Of a DNA stretch of 64,000 nt, positions 1 through 13,085 are shown in pieces. How positions within the stretch are numbered: position 1 is the stretch's first letter; each line of letters opens with the position of its first letter. Source of the DNA: Bugulina stolonifera (taxonomy: Eukaryota > Bryozoa > Gymnolaemata > Cheilostomatida > Bugulidae). Under the pieces are notes generated by a model, which worked only from the letters and a program-made list of their open reading frames with translations, did no database searches and was not told the origin of the DNA. Location: the NCBI GenBank assembly GCA_935421135.1, contig OW285197.1, forward strand, positions 186,001-250,000, read 5' to 3'. A program made the translations under genes and the position numbers.

Positions 1-3000
1 TATGACAATAGAGATGGCAGTAAATAATCACTGAATAGCACTACAATATTATCTTTGAGCACTCATTGTAAACTGTTTGGTTTTATTTCACTAAAATAAT
101 ATAGAGCAGTTCATGCATCTATTACCTCCATACGCCGTAGCAATGACAACCACCTCAGTTCACTCCTATCCTCTCACTAGAAGGACACAGATGTTTCCAG
201 TCATGCTCAGCTCGCTCTCTGGTGATTAACTTTTACTAGTCGCTGTGTATATCCTCTGGTGGACAGAAATGATTCAGTCTATAGATGAGCTCAAACAAGC
301 TAAAACAGGTAGGACAGGTTATTTATAACAATCATACACTTTGCATGTACGAACAATCCTAAGATCTCCACAGATACCGGAATATAATCTCACAGTTTAC
401 ATGTATATGACAATAGAAATTACAGTAAACTATCAATGTACCACTACAATATCTTTGAACAGTCATATTCATGGTTGGTTTTATTTTATTAACATAATAT
501 AGAACAATTCATGCATGTATTACCTCCCTATGCCGTAGGAATGACAACTGCCGCAATTCACTCCAATCCTCTCACTAGACGGACACAGTTGTTTCCAGTC
601 ATACTCAGTTCGCTCTCTGGTGACTGACTTTTTCTAGCAGCTGTGTTTATTCTCTGGTGGGCAGAAATGGTTCAGTCTATAGATGAGCTCAAGCAAGCTA
701 AAATAAGTAGGACAAGTTATTTATAACATACACTGTACATGTCCTTAACAATCCTAAGATCTGCACAGATACCCGAGTATAATCTCACATATGATATGGC
801 AATAAATAGAGATGGTAGTAAATAATTACTGTAGCACCACAATATCTGTGAGCAGTCATTTTAAACTGTTTGGTTTTATTTCACTAACATAATATATAGC
901 AGTTCATGCATCTATTACCTCCATACGCCGTGGGAATGACAACCACCTCCATCCACTCCTATCCTCTCACTAGAAGGACACAGATGTTTGCGGTCATACT
1001 CAGTTGCTCCCTGGCGATTAACTTTTACAAGCAGCTGTGTTTATCCTCTGGTGGGCAGAAATGATTTAGTCTATGGATGAGCTCAAACAAGCTAAAACAG
1101 GTAGGACAGGTTATTTATAACATACACTTTGCATGTACGAACAATCCTAAGAACTCCACAGATACCCGAATATAATCTCACAGTTTACATGTATATGACA
1201 ATAGAAATAACAGTAAACTATCAATGTACCACTACAATATCTTTGAACAGTCATATTCATGGGTTGGTTTTATTTTATTAACATAATATAGAACAATTCA
1301 TGCATCTATTACCTCCCTAAGCCGTAGGAATGACAACTGCCGCAATTCACTCCTATCCTCTCACTAGAAGGACACAGATGTTTCCAGTCATACTCATCTT
1401 GCTCCCTGGTAATTGACTTTTACTACCAGCTGTGTCTACCCACTGGTTGGAAGAAATGATTCAGTCTATAGCTGAGCTCCAACAAGCTAAGACAGGTAGG
1501 ACAGGCTATTTATAATTTACACTGTACTTGTACTGACCATCATAAGGTCTGCACAGATAACCAGATATAATCTCACATTTTGTATGACAATAGAGATGGC
1601 AGTAAATAATCACTGAGTAGCACTACAATATTATCTTTGAGCACTCATCGTAAACTGTTTGGTTTTATTTGACTAACATAATATAGAGCAGTTCATGCAT
1701 CTATTACCTCCCTACGCCGTAGCAATGACAACCACCTCAATTCAGTCCTATCCTCTCACTACAAGGACACAGTTGTTTCAGTCATACTCAGCTCGCTCTC
1801 TGGTGACTGACTTTTACTAGCAGCTGTGATTTTTCTCTGGAGGGCAGAAATGGTTCAGTCTATAAATGAGCTCAAGCAAGCTAAAACAACTAGGACAAGT
1901 TATTTATAACATACACTGTACATGTCCTTAACAATCCTAAGATCTGCACAGATACCCGAGTATAATCTCACATATGATATGGCAATAAATAGAGATGGTA
2001 GTAAATAATTACTGTAGCACCACAATATCTGTGAGCAGTCATTTTAAACTGTTTGGTTTTATTTCACTAACATAATATAGAGCAGTTCATGCATCTATTA
2101 CCTCCATACGCCGTAGGAATGACAACCACCTCCATCCACTCCTATCCTCTCACTAGAAGGACACAGATGTTTGCGGTCATACTCAGTTGCTCCCTGGCGA
2201 TTAACTTTTACAAGCAGCTGTGTTTATCCTCTGGTGGGCAGAAATGATTTAGTCTATGGATGAGCTCAAACAAGCTAAAACAGGTAGGACAGGTTATTTA
2301 TAACATACACTTTGCATGTACGAACAATCCTAAGATCTCCACAGATACCCGAATATAATCTCACAGTTTACATGTATATGACAATAGAAATAACAGTAAA
2401 CTATCAATGTACCACTACAATATCTTTGAACAGTCATATTCATGAGTTGGTTTTATTTTATTAACATAATATAGAACAATTCATGCATCTATTACCTCCC
2501 TAAGCCGTAGGAATGACAACTGCCGCAATTCACTCCTATCCTCTCACTAGAAGGACACAGATGTTTCCAGTCATACTCATCTTGCTCCCTGGTAATTGAC
2601 TTTTACTACCAGCTGTGTCTATCCACTGGTGGGGAGAAATGATTCAGTCTATAGCTGAGCTCCAACAAGCTAAGACAGGTAGGACAGGCTATTTATAATT
2701 TACACTGTACTTGTACCAACCATCATAAGATCTGCACAGATAACCGAATATAATCTCACATTTTGTATGACAATAGAGATGGCAGTAAATAATCACTGAG
2801 TAGCACTACAATATCTTTGAGCAGTCATTTTAAACTGGTTGGTTTTATTTCACTAACATAATATAGAGCAGTTCATGCATCTATTACCTCCCTACGCCGT
2901 AGCAATGACAACTACCTCAATTCACTCCAATCCTCTCACTAGACGGACACCGTTGTTTCCAGTCATACTCAGTTCGCTCTCTGGTGACTGACTTTTTCTA

Positions 3001-6000
3001 GCAGCTGTGTTTATTCTCTGGTGGGCAGAAATGGTTCAGTCTATAGATGAGCTCAAGCAAGCTAAAATAAGTAGGACAAGTTATTTATAACATACACTGT
3101 ACATATCCTAACAAACCTAAGATCTGCACAGATACCCGAGTATAATCTCACATATTATATGCCTATAAATAGAGATGGCAGTAAATAATCACTGTAGCAC
3201 CACAATATCTTTGAGCAGTCATTTTAAACTGTTTGGTTTTATTTCACTAACATAATATAGAGCAGTTCATGCCTCTATCACCTCCCTACGCACTAGGAAT
3301 GTCAACCACCTCCATCCACTCCTATCCTCTCACTAGAAGGACACAGATGTTTGCAGTCATACTCAGTTCGCTCTCTGGTGACTGACTTTTTCTAGCAGCT
3401 GTGTTTATTCTCTGGTGGGCAGAAATGGTTCAGTCTATAGATGAGCTCAAGCAGGCTAAAATAAGTAGGACAAGTTATTTATAACATACACTGTACATAT
3501 CCTAACAATACTAAGATCTGCACAGATACCCGAGTATAATCTCACATATTATATGCCAATAAATAGAGATGGCAGTAAATAATCACTGTAGCACCACAAT
3601 ATCTTTGAGCAGTCATTTTAAACTGTTTGGTTTTATTTCACTAACATAATATAGAGCAGTTCATGCCTCTATCACCTCCCTACGCACTAGGAATGTCAAC
3701 CACCTCCATCCACTCCTATCCTCTAACTAGAAGGACACAGATGTTTGCAGTCATACTCAGTTGCTCCCTGGCGATTAACTTTTACAAGCAGCTGTGTATA
3801 TCCTCTGGTGGGCAGAAATGATTTAGTCTATAGATGAGCTCAAACAAGCTAAAACAGGTAGGACAGGTTATTTATAACATACACTTTGCATGTACGAACA
3901 ATCCTAAGATCTCCACAGATACCCGAATATAATCTCACAGTTTACATGTATATGACAATAGAAATAACAGTAAACTATCAATGTACCACTACAATATCTT
4001 TGAACAGTCATATTCATGGGTTGGTTTTATTTTATTAACATAATATAGAACAATTCATGCATCTATTACCTCCCTAAGCCGTAGGAATGACAACTGCCGC
4101 AATTCACTCCTATCCTCTCACTAGAAGGACACAGATGTTTCCAGTCATACTCATCTTGCTCCCTGGTAATTGACTTTTACTACCAGCTGTGTCTATCCAC
4201 TGGTGGGGAGAAATGATTCAGTCTATAGCTGAGCTCAAACAAGCCGAAACAGGTAGGACAGGCTATTTATAATTTACACTGTACTTGTACTAACCATCAT
4301 AAGGTCTGCACAGATAACCAGATATAATCTCACATTTTGTATGACAATAGAGATGGCAGTAAATAATCACTGAGTAGCACTACAATATTATCTTTGAGCA
4401 CTCATCGTAAACTGTTTGGTTTTATTTGACTAACATAATATAGAGCAGTTCATGCATCTATTACCTCCCTACGCCGTAGCAATGACAACCACCTCAATTC
4501 ACTCCTATCCTCTCACTAGAAAGACACAGTTGTTTCAGTCATACTCAGCTCGCTCTCTGGTGACTGACTTTTACTAGCAGCTGTGATTTTTCTCTGGTGG
4601 GCAGAAATGGTTCAGTCTATAAATGAGCTCAAGCAAGCTAAAACAACTAGGACAAGTTATTTATAACATACACTGTACATGTCCTTAACAATCCTAAGAT
4701 CTGCACAGATACCCGAGTATAATCTCACATATGATATGGCAATAAATAGAGATGGTAGTAAATAATTACTGTAGCACCACAATATCTGTGAGCAGTCATT
4801 TTAAACTGTTTGGTTTTATTTCACTAACATAATATAGAGCAGTTCATGGATCTATTACCTCCATACGCCGTAGGAATGACAACCACCTCCATCCACTCCT
4901 ATCCTCTCACTAGAAGGACACAGATGTTTGCCGTCATACTCAGTTGCTCCCTGGCGATTAACTTTTACAAGCAGCTGTGTTTATCCTCTGGTGGGCAGAA
5001 ATGATTTAGTCTATGGATGAGCTCAAACAAGCTAAAACAGGTAGGACAGGTTATTTATAACATACACTTTGCATGTACGAACAATCCTAAGATCACCACA
5101 GATACCCGAATATAATCTCACAGTTTACATGTATATGACAATAGAAATAACAGTAAACTATCAATGTACCACTACAATATCTTTGAACAGTCATATTCAT
5201 GAGTTGGTTTTATTTTATTAACATAATATAGAACAATTCAAGCATCTATTACCTCCCTAAGCCGTAGGAATGACAACTGCCGCAATTCACTCCTATCCTC
5301 TCACTAGAAGGACACAGATGTTTCCAGTCATACTCATCTTGCTCCCTGGTAATTGACTTTTACTACCAGCTGTGTCTATCCACTGGTGGGGAGAAATGAT
5401 TCAGTCTATAGCTGAGCTCCAACAAGCTAAGACAGGTAGGACAGGCTATTTATAATTTACACTGTACTTGTACCAACCATCATAAGATCTGCACAGATAA
5501 CCGAATATAATCTCACATTTTGTATGACAATAGAGATGGCAGTAAATAATCACTGAGTAGCACTACAACATCTTTGAGCAGTCATTTTAAACTGGTTGGT
5601 TTTTATTCACTAACATAATATAGAGCAGTTCATGCATCTATTACCTCCCTACGCCGTGGCAATGACAACTACCTCAATTCACTCCAATCCTCTCACTAGA
5701 CGGACACAGTTGTTTCCAGTCATACTCAGTTCGCTCTCTGGTGACTGACTTTTTCTAGCAGCTGTGTTTATTCTCTGGTGGGCAGAAATGGTTCAGTCTA
5801 TAGATGAGCTCAAGCAAGCTAAAATAAGTAGGACAAGTTATTTATAACATACACTGTACATATCCTAACAATACTAAGATCTGCACAGATACCCGAGTAT
5901 AATCTCACATATTATATGGCAATAAATAGAGATGGTAGTAAATAATCACTGTTGCACCACAATATATTTGAGCAGTCATTTTAAACTGTTTGGTTTTATT

Positions 6001-9000
6001 TCACTAACATAATATAGAGCAGTTCATGCATCTATTACCTCCATACGCCGTAGCAATGACAACCACCTCAATTCACTCCTATCCTCTCACTAGAAAGACA
6101 CAGTTGTTTCCAGTCATACTCAGCTTGCTCCCTGGTAATTGACTTTTACTACCAGCTGTGTCTATCCACTGATGGGCAGAAATGATTCAGTCTATAGCTG
6201 AGCTCAAACAAGCTAAAACAGGTAGGACAGGCTATTTATAATTTACACTGTACTTGTACTAACCATCATAAGGTCTGCACAGATAACCAGATATAATCTC
6301 ACATTTTGTATGACAATAGAGATGGCAGTAAATAATCACTGAGTAGCACTACAATATTATCTTTGAGCACTCATCGTAAACTGTTTGGTTTTATTTGACT
6401 AACATAATATAGAGCAGTTCATGCATCTATTACCTCCCTACGCCGTAGCAATGACAACCACCTCAATTCAGTCCTATCCTCTCACTACAAGGACACAGTT
6501 GTTTCAGTCATACTCAGCTCGCTCTCTGGTGACTGACTTTTACTAGCAGCTGTGATTTTTCTCTGGTGGGCAGAAATGGTTCAGTCTATAAATGAGCTCA
6601 AGCAAGCTAAAACAACTAGGACAAGTTATTTATAACATACACTGTACATGTCCTTAACAATCCTAAGATCTGCACAGATACCCGAGTATAATCTCACATA
6701 TGATATGGCAATAAATAGAGATGGTAGTAAATAATTACTGTAGCACCACAATATCTGTGAGCAGTCATTTTAAACTGTTTGGTTTTATTTCACTAACATA
6801 ATATAGAGCAGTTCATGCATCTATTACCTCCATACGCCGTAGGAATGACAACCACCTCCATCCACTCCTATCCTCTCACTAGAAGGACACAGATGTTTGC
6901 GGTCATACTCAGTTGCTTCCTGGCGATTAACTTTTACAAGCAGCTGTGTTTATCCTCTGGTGGGCAGAAATGATTTAGTCTATAAATGAGCTCAAGCAAG
7001 CTAAAACAACTAGGACAAGTTATTTATAACATACACTGTACATGTCCTTAACAATCCTAAGATCTGCACAGATACCCGAGTATAATCTCACATATGATAT
7101 GGCAATAAATAGAGATGGTAGTAAATAATTACTGTAGCACCACAATATCTGTGAGCAGTCATTTTAAACTGTTTGGTTTTATTTCACTAACATAATATAG
7201 AGCAGTTCATGGATCTATTACCTCCATACGCCGTAGGAATGACAACCACCTCCATCCACTCCTATCCTCTCACTAGAAGGACACAGATGTTTGCCGTCAT
7301 ACTCAGTTGCTCCCTGGCGATTAACTTTTACAAGCAGCTGTGTTTATCCTCTGGTGGGCAGAAATGATTTAGTCTATGGATGAGCTCAAACAAGCTAAAA
7401 CAGGTAGGACAGGTTATTTATAACATACACTTTGCATGTACGAACAATCCTAAGATCTCCACAGATACCCGAATATAATCTCACAGTTTACATGTATATG
7501 ACAATAGAAATAACAGTAAACTATCAATGTACCACTACAATATCTTTGAACAGTCATATTCATGAGTTGGTTTTATTTTATTAACATAATATAGAACAAT
7601 TCATGCATCTATTACCTCCCTAAGCCGTAGGAATGACAACTGCCGCAATTCACTCCTATCCTCTCACTAGAAGGACACAGATGTTTCCAGTCATACTCAT
7701 CTTGCTCCCTGGTAATTGACTTTTACTACCAGCTGTGTCTATCCACTGGTGGGGAGAAATGATTCAGTCTATAGCTGAGCTTAAACAAGCTGAAACAGGT
7801 AGGACAGGCTATTTATAATTTACACTGTACTTGTACTGACCATCATAAGGTCTGCACAGATAACCAGATATAATCTCACATTTTGTATGACAATAGAGAT
7901 GGCAGTAAATAATCACTGAGTAGCACTACAATATTATCTTTGAGCACTCATCGTAAACTGTTTGGTTTTATTTGACTAACATAATATAGAGCAGTTCATG
8001 CATCTATTACCTCCCTACGCCGTAGCAATGACAACCACCTCAATTCAGTCCTATCCTCTCACTACAAGGACACAGTTGTTTCAGTCATACTCAGCTCGCT
8101 CTCTGGTGACTGACTTTTACTAGCAGCTGTGATTTTTCTCTGGTGGGCAGAAATGGTTCAGTCTATAAATGAGCTCAAGCAAGCTAAAACAACTAGGACA
8201 AGTTATTTATAACATACACTGTACATGTCCTTAACAATCCTAAGATCTGCACAGATACCCGAGTATAATCTCACATATGATATGGCAATAAATAGAGATG
8301 GTAGTAAATAATTACTGTAGCACCACAATATCTGTGAGCAGTCATTTTAAACTGTTTGGTTTTATTTCACTAACATAATATAGAGCAGTTCATGCATCTA
8401 TTACCTCCATATGCCGTAGGAATGACAACCACCTCCATCCACTCCTATCCTCTCACTAGAAGGACACAGATGTTTGCGGTCATACTCAGTTGCTCCCTGG
8501 CGATTAACTTTTACAAGTAGCTGTGTTTATCCTCTGGTGGGCAGAAATGATTTAGTCTATAGATGAGCTCAAACAAGCTAAAACAGGTAGGACAGGTTAT
8601 TTATAACATACACTTTGCATGTACGAACAATCCTAAGATCTCCACAGATACTCGAATATAATCTCACAGTTTACATGTATATGACAATAGAAATAACAGT
8701 AAACTATCAATGTACCACTACAATATCTTTGAACAGTCATATTCATGAGTTGGTCTTATTTTATTAACATAATATAGAACAATTCATGCATCTATTACCT
8801 CCCTAAGCCGTAGGAATGACAACTGCCGCAATTCACTCCTATCCTCTCACTAGAAGGACACAGATGTTTCCAGTCATACTCATCTTGCTCCCTGGTAATT
8901 GACTTTTACTACCAGCTGTGTCTATCCACTGGTGGGGAGAAATGATTCAGTCTATAGCTGAGCTCCAACAAGCTAAGACAGGTAGGACAGGCTATTTATA

Positions 9001-10644
9001 ATTTACACTGTACTTGTACCAACCATCATAAGATCTGCACAGATAACCGAATATAATCTCACATTTTGTATGACAATAGAGATGGCAGTAAATAATCACT
9101 GAGTAGCACTACAATATCTTTGAGCAGTCATTTTAAACTGGTTGGTTTTATTTCACTAACATAATATAGAGCAGTTCATGCATCTATTACCTCCCTACGC
9201 CGTGGCAATGACAGCTACCTCAATTCACTCCAATCCTCTCACTAGACGGACACAGTTGTTTCCAGTCATACTCAGTTCGCTCTCTGGTGACTGACTTTTT
9301 CTAGCAGCTGTGTTTATTCTCTGGTGGGCAGAAATGGTTCAGTCTATAGATGAGCTCAAGCAAGCTAAAATAAGTAGGACAAGTTATTTATAACATACAC
9401 TGTACATCTCCTAACAATCCTAAGATCTGCACAGATACCCGATTATAATCTCACATATTATGTGGCAATAAATAGAGATGGCAGTAAATAATCACTGTAG
9501 CACCACAATATCTTTGAGCAGTCATTTTAAACTGTTTGGTTTTATTTCACTAACATAATATAGAGCAGTTCATGCATCTATCACCTCCCTACGCCGTAGG
9601 AATGACAACCACCTCAATTCACTCCTATCCTCTCACTAGAAGGACACAGATGTTTCCAGTCATGCTCAGCTCGCTCTCTGGTGATTAACTTTTACTAGCC
9701 GCTGTGTATATCCTCTGGTGGGCAGAAATTATTCAGTCTATAGATGAGCTCAAACAAGCTAAAACAGGTAGGACAGGTTATTTATAACATACACTTAGCA
9801 TGTACGAACAATCCTAAGATCTCAACAGATACCCGAATATAATCTCACAGTTTACATGTATATGACAATAGAAATAACAGTAAACTATCAATGTACCACT
9901 ACAATATCTTTGAACAGTCATATTCATGGGTTGGTTTTATTTTATTAACATAATATAGAACAATTCATGCATCTATTACCTCCCTAAGCCGTAGGAATGA
10001 CAACTGCCGCAATTCACTCCTATCCTCTCACTAGAAGGACACAGATGTTTCCAGTCATACTCATCTTGCTCCCAGGTGATTGACTTTTACTACCAGCTGT
10101 GTCTATCCACTGGTGGGGAGAAATGATTCAGTCTATAGCTGAGCTCAAACAAGCTAAAACAGGTAGGACAGGCTATCTATAATTTACACTGTACTTGTAC
10201 CAACCATCATAAGGTCTGCACAGATAACCGAATATAATCTCACATTTTGCATGACAATAGAGATTGCAGCAAATAATCACTGAGTAGCACTACAATATCT
10301 TTGAACAGTCATTTTAAACTGGTTGGTTTTATTTCACTAACATAATATAGAGCAGTTCATGCATCTATTACCTCCATACACCGTAGCAATGACAACCACC
10401 TCAATTCACTCCTATCCTCTCACTAGAAGGACACAGATGTTTCCAGTCATGCTCAGCTCGCTCTCTGGTGATTAACTTTTACTAGCCGCTGTGTATATCC
10501 TCTGGTGGGCAGAAACGATTCAGTCTATAGATGAGCTCAAACAAGCTAAAACAAGTAGGACAAGTTATTTATAACATACACTGTACATGTCCTAACAATC
10601 CTAGGATCTGCACAGATACCCGAGTATAATCTCACATATTATAT
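1..10644. repeat. Tandem satellite, monomer about 394 bp
   Basis: Head-to-tail array of roughly 27 monomers that enters from the left edge and ends at ctcacatattatat. Every monomer carries recognisable landmarks: GGTTTTATTTCACTAACATAA, TTCATGCATCTATTACCTCC, CCTATCCTCTCACTAGAAGG and a GAGCTCAAACAAGCTAA-like segment. Three monomer classes can be told apart just after the CTCACA landmark. A has GTTTACATGTATATGACAAT, B has TTTTGTATGACAATAGAGAT, and C has TATGATATGGCAATAAATAG. A-type monomers start near 394, 1182, 2362, 3938, 5120, 7485, 8667 and 9848, so the usual order is A-B-C with a trimer of about 1.18 kb. No open reading frame of useful length and no promoter or RNA-gene signal is visible. 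It is non-coding satellite DNA; any centromeric or heterochromatic role is inference. Confidence 0.93.
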
Positions 10645-11087
10645 TGTGATGGTACAGGACATTTGTATACGACCCCAACTCCCGGACGAAGCTCCACCGC
10701 ACCCAAAGTGCCTAGTAGTTGTTACAGCGCTACTCATCTGACACTAACATTCTCATAATTAGTGTTCGTATACTTACCTTCAACTGCATTGCATGTTCAA
10801 AGCACTTAATTTCCGTCTATGTACATGTCTCCATGTGTCTATGCTCATTTCTTATTCATGTATTTTACTATATGTTATTGTACATAGTTACATGAATGCT
10901 ACTAAGTCCATTTTGTGCCTTTTATACCCATGTACAGAGGCCCGACCTCTCAGAATCCATTGATATTCATTTTGCACATGAATTGGACCATTTTAAGCAA
11001 CTTTTGTAGAACCCACTATTTTGGGTCAGCCGTCGAGCTTCCGGCAGCCATCTTGTTGCGCAACTTCCGGACGACCACACGTTCCGT
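10645..11087. other. Single-copy spacer between two satellites
   Basis: The 394-bp satellite stops abruptly inside a C-type monomer and about 443 bp of non-repetitive sequence follows, beginning TGTGATGGTACAGG. It contains GC-rich ends and an AT-rich middle, with no convincing coding frame: the open frame starting at 10915 runs straight into the 9-bp repeat and is low complexity. The TG start resembles the first bases of an LTR, but no matching partner LTR or convincing target duplication was found. The right end carries a cluster of transcription-factor-like motifs, annotated separately. I do not recognise its origin. Confidence 0.6.
11038..11070. promoter_or_regulatory. Cluster of ETS, YY1-like and C/EBP-like motifs
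   Basis: Within 33 bp there are two direct CTTCCGG motifs (11038-11044 and 11064-11070), a GCCATCTTG motif (11047-11055) and the perfect palindrome TTGCGCAA (11056-11063). In animals these match the core binding preferences of ETS/GABP, YY1 and C/EBP-type bZIP factors. Such tight packing is typical of TATA-less housekeeping or LTR promoters. No downstream gene is present: the 9-bp minisatellite begins about 18 bp later. Function is inferred from motif content only. Confidence 0.35.
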
Positions 11088-11709
11088 GCAATCTATGCAC
11101 TCTATGCATAGAATACATAGATTGCATTCTATGCATTCTATGCATAGAATATGTCATATAATTCTATGTCTTCTATGTATTCTATGCATTCTATGCCTAG
11201 AATACATAGAATACATAGATTGCATTCTATGCACTCTATGCATTCCATGTAATCTATGCATTCTACGTATTCTATGCATTCGATGCATAGAATACATTTT
11301 ATGCATAGAATTCATAGAATACATTGATCACATAGAATGCTGTTTATGCACTCTATGCATTTCATGCAATCTATCCATTCTATGCATAGAATACATAGAT
11401 TGCGTTCTATGCATTCTATGCATAGAATACATTGAATACTAGAAGACATAGAATGCATAGAATGCATTCCATGTAATCTATGCACTCCATGCAATGAATA
11501 CATAGATTGCATTCTATGCATCCGATGCATAGAATACATTGAATACATAGAATGCATTGAATAGATAGAAGGCATTCTTTCCATTATATGCATTGAATGC
11601 ATAGGATGCATAGGGCGCACTCTATGCATTCTATGTATTCTATGCATAGAATGCGTAGAATACATAGATTGCACTCTATGCACTCTATGCATTCCATGTA
11701 ATCTATGTG
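11088..11709. repeat. Nonamer (ATTCTATGC) minisatellite, short array
   Basis: About 620 bp built from degenerate 9-bp units: ATTCTATGC, its in-phase inverted form ATAGAATAC or ATAGAATGC, and variants such as ATAGATTGC and ATTCCATGT. Direct and inverted units are mixed but keep one 9-bp phase. It is the same family as the 7.1-kb array beginning at 17036. The two are separated by the retrotransposon plus about 425 bp of single-copy flank. Open frames on both strands here (M-H-S/M-H-R and I-L-C/I-E-Y tripeptide patterns) come from the 9-bp period and are not treated as genes. Confidence 0.93.
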
Positions 11710-11920
11710 TAGTGAAACTATAACAGGTGCTCTTTGACGCAATGCGCCTGGCCATCTGGCTGAGTGCAGTTGTACCGTTGCGCTCTTTGACCCTTGACTT
11801 TGCGCCGGGCGCGCGATGTGTGGGCAGATTCGTCTGCTGCACAGTTTGTGTTTGACTCTTGGCTTAGACAGTTGAGTTTATTTTTGTATCTTAATCTAGT
11901 AAAACATGTATTTAAAGATT
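11710..11920. other. Single-copy spacer left of the retrotransposon
   Basis: Roughly 210 bp of non-repetitive sequence with a CpG-rich stretch around 11795-11815 and an AT-rich right end. No frame, RNA gene or known element was recognised. It and the flank at 16827-17035 form the interrupted target locus of the LTR element, so before that insertion the two nonamer arrays were only about 425 bp apart. Confidence 0.55.
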
Positions 11921-11925
11921 GAAAG
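11921..11925. repeat. Target site duplication, left copy (GAAAG)
   Basis: GAAAG immediately precedes the TG of the left LTR and is repeated exactly at 16822-16826 after the CA of the right LTR. A 5-bp duplication is usual for Ty3/gypsy-type integrases and marks both element boundaries. Confidence 0.92.
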
Positions 11926-12225
11926 TGTTGGCTTACTGAACAGCACAGTTACAGTAAGAGTAAGGAAAGAGATAATGATAAATACGCAGTACCAAACTGC
12001 TTCACGATGGCTCTCCGACCTCCCCTTAGCCACCACCTACGCCACCTACGCGTTGGCTACCAGAGCACAACACGGTTGAATAATAATAATTGAATGTGAG
12101 CACAGACACAGCGAGACTTCCACTCCGCACAAATACGTTTGTGCAACTGACCGCAGTCCACTCGCTGCTGTCCCAATCAACGCGCATGCGTCTCGATCAC
12201 CACGTGACCATTCGAAGACCTCACA
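11926..12225 (-). repeat. 3' LTR (300 bp)
   Basis: Matches 16522-16821 with no difference seen by eye. On the minus strand it begins TGTGAGGTCTTCG and ends AGTAAGCCAACA. It contains CACGTG (12201-12206), GCGCATGCG (12182-12190), an inverted CCAAT box (12173-12177) and a hairpin with 7-bp arms GCACAAA/TTTGTGC around a TACG loop (12127-12144). No AATAAA signal is visible in the sense direction, so the polyadenylation signal is uncertain. Confidence 0.95.
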
Positions 12226-12233
12226 TCTCCCCC
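12226..12233 (-). other. Polypurine tract (GGGGGAGA)
   Basis: On the minus strand GGGGGAGA lies directly against the TG of the 3' LTR, the usual place for the plus-strand DNA primer left by RNase H. It is about 40 bp downstream of the last pol stop. Just upstream, AGCTTCT/AGAAGCT (12234-12249) form a perfect 7-bp inverted repeat with a 2-nt loop. Confidence 0.85.
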
Positions 12234-12272
12234 AGCTTCTCAAGAAGCTCACCACACGACGTTAGCTACTGG

Positions 12273-13085
12273 TTAAGTAACATAATCGTCCAAATGCGCA
12301 GGACGCCGTCGCGCCCGCTGCGAACGCCTTACATGAACAGGCGCCACTTCGGCCTCCTGAACAGGGGATTCAACGATGTCCTCCTGCTGTGCCACCTCGA
12401 CACTGTCACCTACTCTGTGAGGCGACGCTGGCCTAGCGACTGGATCATGAGAAACATTGTCTGCTTCTGTAGCATCCTGATATGCTGCCTGCGGCATCAG
12501 GTCACTGGAATGATCTCGGTCAGATACAGTCCAGTCATCTGTGACTGTGCACTGGTTGTCGGCCATTGATCCCAGATCATGGCCCCGTCGACGCTTTCTG
12601 ATGTCTCGCACATGCCGTGGCATGCCGTTTACACACACCGTATGTCGTGACACGACACTCGTGACTTCACCGAGTGCCCACTGTTTAGTGCACGAGGGCG
12701 GGTTAGGCTTGACCCACACCTCATCTCCAATAAAAAAACTGCATTCAGTGTCTTCATCAGACTTCTGTATGCTGACATCAAATGGTACTCGCCAGCGGTA
12801 CCTGAAGAGCACATGGGAAGGAACAGAGCTGGCTTCCGTCTCCTTTCGAGGCGTTACGTTATACCAAAAAGTAGCCTCCTCGGGTGAAATCTTACCCCGC
12901 TCCGCAATCCTCTTGATTGTCCTGTGGTTTCTTTCCACGATTCCATTGCCACTCGGGGCGTACGCGGCTCGGAATCGCAGGGAAATACCCCACTCGTCAG
13001 CGAACTGTTCTACAGCCGCTGACCGGAACGCAGTCGAGTTGTCCACCAACAACTCATCCCACGGCCCGCGCTCAATCACTACATT
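12273..13085 (-). CDS. Integrase C-terminal half and tail, after an in-frame stop
   Basis: This segment continues in the same reading frame as the upstream pol segment, directly after the TGA at 13086-13088. It holds the second and third catalytic residues of the integrase core: D in LLVDNSTAF and E in GNGIVERNHRTIK, with 35 residues between them (DD35E). A C-terminal DNA-binding-like segment follows (GDEVWVKPN to RHVRDIRKRRRG), then an acidic, variable tail. The tail ends in RSQRARRRPAHLDDYVT, a basic motif common at the end of gypsy pol proteins. The next possible start after the stop is GTG, not ATG, so independent translation is unlikely. Whether the TGA is a mutation or is read through cannot be told from one copy; mutation is the simpler reading. 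Confidence 0.85.
   Translation of the reverse strand, partial: NVVIERGPWDELLVDNSTAFRSAAVEQFADEWGISLRFRAAYAPSGNGIVERNHRTIKRIAERGKISPEEATFWYNVTPRKETEASSVPSHVLFRYRWRVPFDVSIQKSDEDTECSFFIGDEVWVKPNPPSCTKQWALGEVTSVVSRHTVCVNGMPRHVRDIRKRRRGHDLGSMADNQCTVTDDWTVSDRDHSSDLMPQAAYQDATEADNVSHDPVARPASPHRVGDSVEVAQQEDIVESPVQEAEVAPVHVRRSQRARRRPAHLDDYVT

Noticed and set aside
1..10644. RNA genes (5S rRNA, tRNA or snRNA) embedded in the 394-bp repeat
   Set aside because: No A/B box pair, 5S internal control region or conserved RNA core was found in the monomers.
11926..12272. A possible env gene downstream of pol
   Set aside because: Only about 40 bp separate the last pol stop from the polypurine tract and 3' LTR, leaving no room for another gene.
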